From NCBI GenBank assembly GCA_022453515.1, contig JAJNNY010000008.1:868001-932000 (forward strand): a stretch of DNA of 64,000 nucleotides, written 5' to 3'. Below are positions 23,401 to 34,331 of the stretch, piece after piece (position 1 is the stretch's first letter; each line of letters begins with the position of its first letter). The position numbers were made by a program, and so were the translations under genes. This DNA is from Astrocystis sublimbata (lineage: Eukaryota > Ascomycota > Sordariomycetes > Xylariales > Xylariaceae). The notes below the pieces were generated by a model. It was not told the DNA's origin, did not search any database, and saw nothing but the letters and a program-made list of their open reading frames with translations.

Positions 23401-25281
23401 GAAGAGAATTCTCGACGGTCCAAGAAGGAACAGACTCTCCTCGCTCGACAGGAAGTCCTTGACGCCCGCCTTCAAGCCGAAGCACGAACTCGCGAGAGGC
23501 TGGAAGTCGAAGTTGAGAGACTGGAAAATGGAGAACGTGCAGGGATGAGAGCAGTCAGCGAGTGCAAACGTCTCGAAGGCTTGCTCGTCGATATTCGTAA
23601 CGAGAACCACGACCTTCACCAACAAGTCCTTCGTTCTCAACGAGATGCACAAGAAGCTCGTGACGTGGTAGCAAACGAAAGACAGAGTATCCAACTTGAG
23701 GTGGAAGACGCTCGGAACATGGCAGCTAGTGAAGTTCTACGAGCTCAACTTGAAACCCAAGAGACTCGAGAGTCCGTCGAGGTCGAGATTCAGCGTGCTC
23801 AGCTTCAAATACTGGAGGCCAAAGATGCTGCTGCCGCGGAAGTCGCACGCGCCCAACAAGAAGTTGTTGAAGCGAGGAACACTGGATCCATCGAGGCTCA
23901 ACAAGCTCGCGAATCCATTGCAGTTGAATTAGAAGCTGCTCGTGATCAAGTCAATATCATCAAGAGTGATTACGAAGAGGAGGTTGCGAAGCTACGGGCT
24001 TGTCTGGACCAGGTCAAATTGGACGCTGACACTGCCAACGAGCGTCATGAAATGATGATTGAAGAAGCACACTCAACCAAAGAAACCGAACTACAGACCT
24101 TCCAACTCGCCAAGACTGCCGAATTTGAAGATTTGGCACGCAGACATCAGAACGAAATCGAAGATCTTCATGCCCGCTATGAGCGCCAGATCAGTAACAC
24201 GACTGAAGATGCTCAGCGTACAGAACAAAACCTCCTCGAGCGTCTAAGTCTCTCAGCATCCAAGACGGAGCACTTGCAAGACCGTGTCGCCCATCTGGAA
24301 GAAAAAGTACAGATAGCTCAGGAGGCGGCTAAAGCTGCCGCACAAGCCGCATCACAGGCTTCAAAGGCTGTTGTCATGCCAGAGCCTTCTGCCCACACTG
24401 GCCCTGCCGGCCAGACTAAGCAACTCGCGCAAGCAATGCAACTGCCGGAGAAGATCTCACCCCAGGCACTTCGCGAGTCCATCATGGTCCTGCAGGAGCA
24501 GCTACAAGCTCGTGAACAACGAATCGAGGAGCTTGAACAGAAGGTGTCCGACCTCGACCCTGAAGCCGCCACCAAGATTTCTAAGCGGGATGACGAGATT
24601 ACATGGCTACGCGAGCTGCTGGCCGTGAGACATGGCGATTTACAGGACATCATTGCCTCGCTTTCTGGGGACGGGTACGACCGGGAAGCAGTCAAGGATG
24701 CGGCTATCCGTCTCAAGGCCAATTTGCAAATGGAGGAGCAAGAACGCGAGCGTGCCATGAACGGGGGTTCCGCTCTCAATCTTCCTAACATTGCTGCTAC
24801 CATATCAAAAGCAGCAACTCCCAGAGTCGCTCAAGCCGTAGGACCTATTGCCGCTGCCTGGGGCAATTGGCGCCGGTCGAACCAATCTTCCTTGAGCTTG
24901 TCTGGTGCCATGTCATCCCCCTCGGCAGGTAGAAATGCGACTCCCTCCAAATCCAACATAGTGAGCTCTCACGGCAATCGATCCGGTCTGATGACCCCAC
25001 CGACCTCGGGGATCCGTAGCACCCCTTTAGCGGAACCAAGCCAACAGCAGCCCACAGCATTCGGCACAACTGGTCGTCGCTTCACAGCTGAGCAGTTTGC
25101 CAATAGAGGTCGGGGCTCCGGCGTCACAGCTCGGCAGGCCGAGAAGATGCCTCTTGCAAGCACTCCCCCTCCAAAACAAGAGCGCAAAGACCCTCGCACA
25201 CCGCCCATGATGCGACCTAACGCATATGATGATGACGCTCGTATGGAAGAATTCGACGATGCTTCCTTCTTTGACGACTAA
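17446..25281 (+). CDS. giant coiled-coil protein with PAM2-like motifs (Upa2-like layout)
   Basis: Exons 17446-17484 (tentative first exon), 17534-18824 and 18878-25281 give 2577 residues. The second and third exons are certain; the short first exon is chosen because its ATG is in phase and the intron has a good donor and a TTAG acceptor. Residues about 1-450 are disordered, ending in a conserved-looking block (VPWKGKNILVLLPRD). Residues about 545-575 carry NLPGP repeats and 590-620 repeated LPFDL..GQRSP units. PAM2-like motifs occur at about 979 (KINPAAPAFSP), 1002 (KFNPDARAFQP) and 1241 (HFSANARPFVP), with a weaker one near 920. Residues about 1685-2385 form a long coiled coil rich in E, R, A and Q. 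A W-G-N-W motif lies at 2438-2441. Automated pipelines often label such proteins myosin-like, but there is no motor domain. PAM2 motifs bind the MLLE domain of poly(A)-binding protein, so an mRNP scaffold is inferred. Confidence 0.8.
19181..19270 (+). repeat. coding tandem repeat, Asn-Leu-Pro-Gly-Pro units
   Basis: About six 15-base units encode NLPGP with one NLSGP variant inside the giant coiled-coil protein. Third positions vary between units, so the amino-acid pattern is kept while the DNA drifts. Confidence 0.85.
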
Positions 25282-27032
25282 ATCTGGGGGCTGGCCTATG
25301 GGGATGGTGCAACTTGGGTAGTTGAGACCAGTTGTAGTGCTTTGATATTGTTTGCTATTCGTTTGCATCACGCTAGATTGATACCCATAACCAAGACGTC
25401 TTGGTTCTTGTTACCCAGAAACTTAATGATACTTGCAGACTCGAGACCTTCAAAACGACACGGAAGGTTTCCTTAATTTTCCTTTGTATTTTGTATAGCC
25501 TGCTGGCTGTGAGGCCACGCTCTTATCACGAATAGCGAGGTCTAGTTGTATACCTCCTAGCGCAAAAATAAGAATATGGTGGGAGTTTGTATGGTCAGAT
25601 AGTATATAGTACATGGTAATTACTTATCTTTGACTCTATCTCATGTTGCCGTGCAAACTTGTGAAGCCGATGGATACCGAAGCCAAGCAGAAGGGTCGCA
25701 GATGTGCGTACATCTATGTATATCACTTTCTACTCCCAGAACTGTTCATTCTCTCAAGGACCTCGGCACGGGCTCGGACAGCATCTGGCGGGCCTGGCAC
25801 CCTGGCACCAAAACCAAGACGGTGATAAGCCGATTGCAGCATTACCTTACAGTAGCCGCGATAGGCATGCTTTGCCAACCCGAGTGCCCGATGCGCATCT
25901 GGCTGCGAATGGTGGAAGATCTAGATGCTCGATCGATGTCAAGCTAGGAGCCAAGTGGTTGGGCTTTGAGGATGGGGTTGTGGGGCAATGACAGCAAATA
26001 CGAACACCTCCAACGCGGATCAGCAGTGCGCATAGGCCTCAATTCCACAAGTCAGCTGGGCCCAATACGAGCGCTCTGGCGGCTTCCAGGGCAGCTCACG
26101 ATGCTAAGGAAACGGGGCGAGACGGTGCTTGGTTAGCTCCCATTCCTGTGTGGATATATAGCTCGAGAGTATAAGCAAGAGCTAGGGATATCCTGTATTG
26201 TGGGCGTGGGAGCTCGGACGTGTCTTACGACTGTATATGATCGGGTATGTTGTGTTCGCCAATCTTTTGACTTGACTGCTTGGCGCAGACCAGAAGCAGG
26301 CATCTTAAACCTGCTCTGGCTACTCACTCAGACTTGCTATTCGTTGTTCAACCACAACAGAACCGGTCAGAGAAGAGAACAAAAAGACTCACGAGATGCC
26401 ATGCGGACAGTCCAGACACAATTGTATAGCTGTCATTTTTGTTGTACACGGCAGTAGGTCGATCGATGTAGAGTAAGTAGTTCGTGTCAAATTCTGGGGT
26501 TAGTCAGACTTTCACTACGGATATGGATCGCTGCACTTGGCTCAAGTGGCAGCCGAAAGCCACTGGCGTACGCCAACGGCCCTCTCCAATCACAATGGCG
26601 GTAGGGATGTGCTTGCGATGCAGTGTCGCATTGCATGGGGTTGACTTGCGCCCGATGCCCTTCGCTTCACTCTCACAAATACGAGGAGCTGTGGCGCGAT
26701 GCTAACAAAGACGGTGAAGACAGTGGCCCAGTGGGTGGGCGAAGGGCGGGCGTATGACCCATTGAGACAGAGACAGGCTTTGAACACGAGGGAGGATCCG
26801 CAATGGGTTCTATGCGTATAGCTTCTAGGGAGCTAATTATCATATCGATCTTGATTGACATGGCGACAGGAAACGATGAGAAGTTGTATATAAGGGCAGC
26901 ACGGAGACCACTCTCTTGCCCCTTGGAAATAGAGCCATCATCATCAACAGCCTCAAGCATAACCTCATCCTTCAAGCCATCATACAACTCCAAACTCTTC
27001 AGTTTCCAGACATTCAAAGGAAATCCCACAAA
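25282..27032. other. intergenic region with cerato-platanin promoter
   Basis: 3' flank of the giant coiled-coil gene, then upstream DNA of the cerato-platanin gene. No further gene is seen. A TATA-like element near 26886 and a purine/CA-rich leader occupy the last 150 bases. Confidence 0.5.
26886..26893 (+). promoter_or_regulatory. TATA box of the cerato-platanin gene
   Basis: TATATAAG lies 147 bases upstream of the start codon at 27033, followed by a CATCATCA/CAAGCAT-rich leader. Strong TATA elements are common in highly expressed fungal secreted-protein genes. Confidence 0.6.
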
Positions 27033-27645
27033 ATGCAACTCTCCAACATCTTCAGCTTCCTCACATTGGCTTGCGCCACCTCAGCCATAACAGGTACGTA
27101 CGCTCACATCAATTTCACGATGAACATGTTTCTGTCATTCTCCTCCATAAAGCCTTCCATCGCCCTCACGCAGATCCCACACGACCCACTGCCCACTACC
27201 CACCAATAACCCATTACCTACTGCCCCCTCACTGATTCACAATTTGACCTGGCGAAACAAATCAATAAACTAACATGTCCGAACCGCAGTTGCCTATGAC
27301 CAAGGCTACGATGACGCCAGCCGCAGCATGACGGCGGTGTCGTGCTCGGACGGCGCGAACGGGCTGATCACCAAGTACGGCTGGCAGACACAGGGCGCGG
27401 TCAAGAAGTTCCCCAACATCGCGGGCGCGGCGGCCGTGGCCGGGTGGAACTCGGCGCAGTGCGGCACCTGCTGGAAGCTGACGTACAAGGGCAAGAGCGT
27501 CAACGTGCTCGCCGTCGACCACTCGGCCGCCGGCTTCACCCTGTCCCTCAAGGCCATGAACGACCTCACCGGCGGCCAGGCCGTCGCCCTGGGCCGCATC
27601 GACGCCACCTCTGCCCAGGTTGCGAAGAGCGCTTGTGGGCTGTAA
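27033..27645 (+). CDS. cerato-platanin family secreted protein
   Basis: Two exons, 27033-27093 and 27290-27645, 138 residues, typical of the family (about 120 mature residues). Signal peptide of about 20 residues; the mature protein begins near VAYDQGYDD. The four conserved cysteines are at 39 (VSCSDG), 78 and 81 (QCGTCW) and 136 (SACGL), which form the two disulfides of the double-psi-beta-barrel fold. Family members are abundant secreted, surface-active proteins that bind chitin oligomers and are perceived by plants. The second exon is strongly GC-biased at third positions compared with flanking DNA, suggesting high expression. The 196-base intron is long for this window. Confidence 0.95.
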
Positions 27646-28396
27646 AGAGAGAGAGAGAGAGAAGGATGAAGGGTTTTAAGAGTTACGAAATCATTGCAAT
27701 GAGCGTTCATGTCATGAGCTAAAGGAACAAAACTTACTTATTAATGTCTACGACCTTTCTTCGGAAGGATCCCATTCTTCGGGTTTATTCATTTATATGT
27801 GTGAAGTGTGTTGTTTGTTCCGTCCAATCGCAAATTGAGCTGGTTACCGCAGCGAGTTGCGAATATGTCGTGACTATTGGTATATATGACGATATCGTCG
27901 TCGGTTGATATCTCGTGTACTGTAACCACGCATTATCAACACAACGGCTCCGTCCTGTGCCGATTCTAGGGTTACTCTGTTGCTCCTTCGAGTCTTCGTC
28001 ATCGACACCCTCACACACACAAAATGGGTGAGGATGCGATCGTTCATCGCCCTGCTCGATGTTGACGACCCGAACGGTTAGGTAGGTAGCCATATGCACC
28101 CACGTACCAATACTGTGTATAGATATCAATTGGAGAGGTCGACTGAAGTTGGGCCAATTGAATATGTGGTCCTGCGTCTGGGGTGCACTCCTTTCGGAAG
28201 GTGCAATGAGATAAACCACATGTCATGGGGTAAGCCAAGGGCGATCGATAAGGGAAACTGCATCCCAGTCTATCTAGGTATCTACCATCGCAGTTGCTTA
28301 AGTTCGTTGATCCGTACGGGCATGACGTGCCGCATAATTCCACACATGTACCGGCCGTAGTGTGCAAAACCACATCTCACCACCTGCATCTCCGCC
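27646..28396. other. intergenic region with a GA tract
   Basis: A GA-dinucleotide tract (27646-27662) starts immediately after the cerato-platanin stop codon. The rest is the 3' flank and the upstream region of the M64 protease gene. No gene is recognised. Confidence 0.5.
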
Positions 28397-30532
28397 ATGA
28401 AGAGCTTCGTTGCCTTGACCGCTCTCGCGAGCCTTGCTCGGGCACAGTTCTGCGAGCATCAGTGGGAAGGAGACTTCGCGAAACGTAGCAGAGATGACAC
28501 AGCGCATATGAGACGAGCTGTCGCTCCGCCCCCTCTCGATATCCAACCGCTCATCGTGACTGGTCCTTCGCAAAACCGCATCGATTTCATATTCTTCGGT
28601 GATGGATGTAAGTCTAAGCTCCAGCTCCAGCAATGCTGCTCATATGGCGTGTCGTTTTTTTGCTGACGTGATGGCGTAGATACTGAAGATGAGAAGGATA
28701 AGTTCTTCGCGGATGCGATGGCTCTTGCTATGAACGTCACGGATGGGCAGACATTCGCCGACGTGGTCCCGCTCATGAACTTCTGGGCTGGGTTCTCGCC
28801 CAGTGCGGAGGTATGTGTGACTGGTTTGGCCATCTATGGCATAACTCAAGCAAATTTTGACTGATTGATGGGGTTGCAAGAGTGGTGTAGGCGTTAACGG
28901 AGAGCCCTTGGAGTTAGTATAACTCCCATGAAGCACCATCATCGTCTGCTTTCGATACTAAATTCGTGTCTGCAAACAGCACCGTCTATGGCCTCTATCG
29001 CCCCGGCAGTGAGCTCCGTGGCGTCTATTACGAAAAACCGGATGTAGCCCACGCAGCATGCGACTCAACAGAGGCTTGTGACTATGCTATTCTCCTCGGT
29101 AATAGTGAGCTATACGGAGGACTAGGAGGGGAATTTACGTCAGTTGTACCCTTGATCCCTCCTTGTATTCATCTACATGTTCTGGCCGCTGAATATGCTT
29201 CAGGGTCATAACTGCCTCGCCAGTCAACGGCCCGGCAGTCCTGCGTCACGAGCTCGGCCACTCGATCATCGACGTCGGCGAAGAATATGAGGGAGGACAG
29301 GTCTATTCCGGTGTCAACTCGGCCCATAACACAAGCTCTGTGCCGTGGACGCAGTGGTACACTGACCCTGCGAGCGAGCCGATGATCCAGCGCTCCAATA
29401 TGCCGATACAGGCGTATCCATGGACATTTCTGAACACCACGCAGAAGTGGTGTCAGAGCTTCGACTCTGCTGGTATTTATGATTCGTATCTGCTTCAGTT
29501 CAGCTTGAGGTGAGTTAACACGATGTCTAATGAGGGGCTCACATCTCCGCTTTATCTACTTCTGAGGCTTCTGTTACTAATGGAGGCCTGTCGACAGTGG
29601 GATGACGGCAAGCAGTGACTTGCGCGTCGAGCTGGACGGAAAGGACGTGGAGTGGGAGATCAACCAGGAAGTTGGAGTAGATCGATACATCTACAACATG
29701 AAGATGGACTCGGCACTGAGCCCCGGAAAACATGATATAGCGTTCACGCTGCTGAACGAAGCGATACAGGGGGAAGCCCAGCTCTGCAATCTCGAAATCA
29801 TAGAGTACGGTATTGCTGAGGAAGAGTGAGTGGCCTTGACCCTACCTCCGTGTCGCGCCCGGCTTCCTTGAACGATAACTGACTTGGGCGGCGTCGAACA
29901 GATTCCACTTCGAGCCCGGATACGTCGGCTTATATCCCACGTAAGTATTTCGACCCGATCCTGTAGTCAATAGTCGCTGTAGAAACCCGATCGACTCACA
30001 ATATATCCCCTCTGTTTAGATTCTCGGATGTGAATAGGACGACCTACCGCCCCACGAACGACGACTGCACTATGCGCAACATCTACTCGCCGGACTACTG
30101 CAGTGCATGCTTGGAAGGCATGTGGCTGAACCTCCTCGGTATGGTCTCTAATTCTTCTGTTTTGTATCTATGCCTTGAGTGTGAGTGAGGCTTCTTTCTG
30201 ACTTGAGGACTCGTACAGAACCTCTCTCTCTCATCGACAACATCACACAGACGGCACAGACGGCACAGCCAAATGGCTCGACCAAAGTCGACCTTACCCT
30301 CCTCCCGTTGGCGGAATTCAGGAAAATCCCTAACCCGCATCAGGAGGCATACACTATTACGTGGTATGGTAACGAAGAAGACGTTGTCCTAGAGCAGTGG
30401 AGCAATAGTACAAGTGCAACACTTGAGCCGGGTATCGCGGAGTTCACCGTCGAGGTCAGGTTTTCGTCTGAGCAGATTCGAGTTGATAAGAAGGGCACGC
30501 TGGTAGAGAAGAAGAGATACATGGTTATTTAG
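28397..30532 (+). CDS. secreted zinc metalloprotease, peptidase family M64 (IgA-peptidase-like)
   Basis: Nine exons: 28397-28607, 28680-28810, 28881-28912, 28980-29138, 29204-29509, 29598-29825, 29902-29940, 30020-30138 and 30219-30532; 512 residues, every phase consistent. Signal peptide residues 1-16 (ends ARA). Family landmarks: FFGDGYTEDEKDKFF around the first junction, FWAGFSPSAESGVGV, GLYRPGSELRGVYYEKP, CDYAILLGN, and the zinc site HELGH at 193-197 followed by VGEEYEGG, giving HExGH with the downstream acidic ligand region. The C-terminal part (about 310-512) is beta-rich with several NxT/S sites. M64 enzymes are secreted endopeptidases; substrates in fungi are mostly unknown. The 32-base third exon uses a GTTAGT donor, required to give the family sequence across the junction. 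Confidence 0.9.
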
Positions 30533-31394
30533 GTGATACTGTAGTACCTAGAGTGAATATGGGAGAAAAAGAGAGACGAGAGACTAGATACATAAAACAA
30601 GTGAGGCCGAGCTAGAGGCCTTGGACGCTCAAGACTGACAACTCCTGAACACGATTTTCTTATCAGTATCCATAAGTCCTGCCTTTCTACGTATTCCAAA
30701 TGCATGCAGTTAGGAAAGAAACGACCTGAACACGCCCCAATATGATTAGATCAAAGCTGTACGATGGACGTTTCTCGACGGCGCAAGGGGAAAATGGCCG
30801 GGGGAATCAGAGCCCTGCGCATTGCTTATAGGACAGTCCCATCTAGGTCTCCTGAGTGCACTCTGCAATGACAGCAACACCACAGGTGTATGCTGCCATG
30901 TTGCACACGTCAGGGGTTCTTGGGCACACGTGACTCAGTGTGTACGTTGCCGTTGTATTCCTTTGTGTCAAGGTTGTCGCCTTTTCATCCCAATTCCATT
31001 TGGTGGGGGCTTCGCATTCATAGTAGGGATGAGATCTTCCACTGGTCGTTGATTGTGCAGCCATTGCAGTCGCCGGCCCCAGCGAATACCTACCTGGCAG
31101 GAAGAGTAAGTACTGGGAATAATGGACATAAAACCCACCTGGTAAGAAGAACAACATGGTCAGGGGGAGATGCTTGCGGGTCTCTGATAGCAGTCGCCAA
31201 ATTCTCATCTAGAACATGTTCGTCCTCGAAGTTGTCGAGGTCTAGCTCATGTTACTAGAAGCAGCAAGTCACTCCATGACACAAACAAACATGTCCTGAC
31301 TGCGTACTTGGCACCCGTCATATCCGAATTCATCGATTTACTTTTATTTACCTATTCTGTACCTACGGCTCCGCGGCCGAGGATCAAAAAGCAT
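30533..31394. other. intergenic region between convergent genes
   Basis: 3' flanks of the M64 gene (+) and of the D-lactate dehydrogenase-like gene (-). Nothing further is recognised. Confidence 0.5.
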
Positions 31395-32504
31395 TTAAAT
31401 CCGAATGGGGATGGTGTCACCCCTGGCACGCTGAACATGCGAAGCACCCTGCTCCTGACTACCAGGCGAGACCAAAGAATTGGCACAGTCCCGCGCATGA
31501 AGGAAATCAGCCAGGTTCCGGAGCGCGACGTCGGCGATCTCCCGCAATGCCTCCTCGGTGAAGAAGGCCTGGTGGCCACAGACGAGGACGTTGTGGAAGG
31601 TGGTGAGCCGCATGAGGGTGTCGTCCTCGATGACGTGGCCCGAGTGGTCGTCGTAGAAGAAGGCGCTCTCGTGCTCGTAGACGTCGAGCGCGAGCCCGCC
31701 GAGGTGCTTCCGCTTCAGGGCGGCGATGACGGCGGCCGTGTCGACCAGGCCGCCCCTGCTCGTGTTGACGAGCATGGCGCCGGACTTCATCTGGCCCAGC
31801 GTGGTCTCGTTGATGATGTAGCGGTTGCTGGGCAGCAGCGGGCAGTGCAGGCTGACGATGTCGGCGCGCGGCAGCAGGTCCTCGAGCGTCGTGTACGTGC
31901 CGCCGAGCTGGGCGAAGTCGGCGTTGGGGAAGGGGTCGTACGCCAGCAGCTCGCACCCGAACCCCTTCATGATGCGCGCGAAGGCCACGCCGATCTTGCC
32001 CGTGCCGATGACGCCGACGGTGCGGCCGTGCAGCGTGCGGCCGAGCAGGCCGTCGAGGGAGAAGTTGGCCTCGCGCACTCGGTTGTAGGCGCGGTGGGTG
32101 TTGCGATTCAGCGTCTGCACGAGGGCCACGGCGAACTCGGCCACGGCCTCGGGACTGTACGACGGCACGTTGGCCACGAATAGCCCGAGCCGCGACGCCG
32201 CCGGGAGATCGACGTTGTTGTAACCTGCGCAGCGCAGCAGGATGGCGCGCACGCCGAGCGTGTGCAACGATGTGAGCACGTCGTCGGTCAGGCTGTCGTT
32301 CACGAAGACGCAGATGGCGCGGGCGCCGGCGGCGAGAGAGACGGTCTCGGCATTCAGCGCGAACTCGTGGTATGCGATCTCGATATCCCCGTCGTCGCCA
32401 GTGCCGGTGCCATTGCTGTTGCCGGGGTTGAGTATGGCGGCCGCCCGTGCCTGGGTCAGGTAGACCCGGTCGTAGGGCTTGGCTGAAAAGACAGCCAGCT
32501 TCAT
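31395..32504 (-). CDS. D-lactate dehydrogenase-like D-2-hydroxyacid dehydrogenase
   Basis: Single exon, 369 residues. The N-terminal substrate-binding region starts MKLAVFSAKPYDR. The Rossmann NAD loop is GVIGTGKIG, followed by an acidic beta-2 end region (AYDPF). Catalytic residues of the family are present: Arg250 in NTSRGG, the acidic residue at Glu277 in DVYEHE, and His311 in CGHQAFFT. The DVYEHESAFFYDD stretch is typical of bacterial-type LdhA/D-LDH. It reduces pyruvate or another 2-oxoacid with NADH in the cytosol. There is no targeting signal. Third codon positions are almost all G or C, far more than in neighbours, which leaves long meaningless open frames on the opposite strand. Confidence 0.92.
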   Translation of the reverse strand: MKLAVFSAKPYDRVYLTQARAAAILNPGNSNGTGTGDDGDIEIAYHEFALNAETVSLAAGARAICVFVNDSLTDDVLTSLHTLGVRAILLRCAGYNNVDLPAASRLGLFVANVPSYSPEAVAEFAVALVQTLNRNTHRAYNRVREANFSLDGLLGRTLHGRTVGVIGTGKIGVAFARIMKGFGCELLAYDPFPNADFAQLGGTYTTLEDLLPRADIVSLHCPLLPSNRYIINETTLGQMKSGAMLVNTSRGGLVDTAAVIAALKRKHLGGLALDVYEHESAFFYDDHSGHVIEDDTLMRLTTFHNVLVCGHQAFFTEEALREIADVALRNLADFLHARDCANSLVSPGSQEQGASHVQRARGDTIPIRI

Positions 32505-34331
32505 TTTCGGTGATGATACGATGATATGATTCGTGATGCAAGCTTGTGCCGGCTGTGTTTGCGGTATGATGCTTCTATCTCTCTTTGCTCATAATAAATA
32601 GAGCAGGAACAGCTCTGTCAAACTCACAACTCGCCACACGTATACCAGTAGGAGATCAGTTCATATACAGATATTTTTCTCACAAGCCGCGCAGTCATAC
32701 GATACTATGACATGTGCGTATACACCTGGTCGGGGAAAGAGTGCACGTCCATTCTTGGTGTACCTGGCACTTGGGCGCTGAGCCTTGGCAACGGGCATCG
32801 GCACGGCGAGACAGGCTCAGTCAGCTCATAGCGCAGGCAGGTACTTACAAGCTTACATACATGTAGGAAGCTTCTTCGCGCACTGGATGTTCTTGACGCT
32901 CGAGATCTATTGTTGATCTGACCATCTACAGTACTAGGTAGCAAATCCAATTAGTATTGTTAGCCTATTCGTTAGGTGTCGAGTGTTATAGGTCTCCAAG
33001 GGGATGACCTACCTACCCGTTGCGGTTAGTCACCCCTTTGATCTGCAAACGCAGATGAACAGTTGGTTTCCATCTGAATCGAAGTGTTTCGCGAAACGCC
33101 GGTAGTAGTATGTACTACATTCCACTGATTGGGACAAGCTCTCTTATATTGATTGCTTACATAAGCGCAGTATTCATGTCGTCGACATTAATGACGATGG
33201 ATTTCTGGACTGGGACCGGAGATCTAATGTCAGTAAACAGATTACTCACAGACACAGCTCTTCTTGGTCGTGATGACTGAAAGATAGCCAGATCCCCAAA
33301 ACTTGGCTAGTCTAATGATTGATATGTATCCTGTGTATATACATACATGTATCGGGTATGTTGCGTACGAACACACTGGAATGAGGGACCTGTGATGAAC
33401 GTGTATACAGACTTGCTACGAAGGGATGGTGCGATTGGTTTCCAGATAGGTTGCTTTACATTCTTCAAAGTGGTCTGTCTCTTAGGTAGCATTGCAGACG
33501 TTCGTCGGAAAAGATACCATGTCTCCTTAGTGGACGACGTATGCACATCAAAACCGGCCAACTTTTCGATGCAGATCATAGGTCAAGACCTCATATCTAG
33601 AATGGCTGGAAGTCTGCGTTATCAAGTCGGGCGTAAACCTGCAGCATGCAGTATGTCTCACAGGATAATATAGCACTACTAATCCTCAAGCCACCACGAC
33701 AGAAGCATGCAGCTAGTATCCACTTGGATAATTACGACTCCATGGTGGTCGATGACGGCTCGGCACTTTAGCACATACGTGTTTATTGATGTGGCGTTAT
33801 ATAGTCCGGAGACCTGCAGGAACTATTGACGATTGAGTGTAGAGTGGGTTTTTAAGGCGCTCACACTTATTTGTATACTGATATTTGATGATCGATTATC
33901 GATGCGCAATGCTGTGTCAATACGTCCTTCGTGCTAGTAAACTCTCACGAGCCAATACCTCTATTCGCGTCGCTTTGATTGAAGCCTGGGCGTGATCTGA
34001 CTACGTACAGTATTGCATTATGTAGATAATTTCTATCTGTAGGTACCCTTTGATAACGAAAGATCCTCACCTGGTCAGTAAGTACTTACATAATTAAATG
34101 CAGCTACTAGTCGTGGCAGCTCCCGAGTCGGTTCGGCAGGCTATATCGATACAGTCGACAGCAAGTGTCATTTGTGGGCCGTGATTTCCCTTTGATGATG
34201 GCGCTAGATTTTTTTAGTCCACCCTAATATCTGACCGCCGATATGGTCTTGCTCTTACTTCCTTAATTGTAATATTCATCCCTGTATCCTGTTTGAGTCG
34301 GGGATAACTATCCAAAAACACCATCTACACC
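32505..34331. other. 1.8 kb divergent intergenic region
   Basis: Holds the promoters of the leftward D-LDH-like gene and the rightward MATE gene. TAGGTA/TACCTA words occur near 32935, 33005 and 34040. AT-rich around 33.1-34.0 kb. No gene is supported. Confidence 0.5.

Noticed and set aside
31308..32183. A 291-codon plus-strand open frame.
   Set aside because: It is antisense to the D-LDH-like gene and exists only because that gene's third positions are nearly all G or C; its protein is low-complexity without domains.
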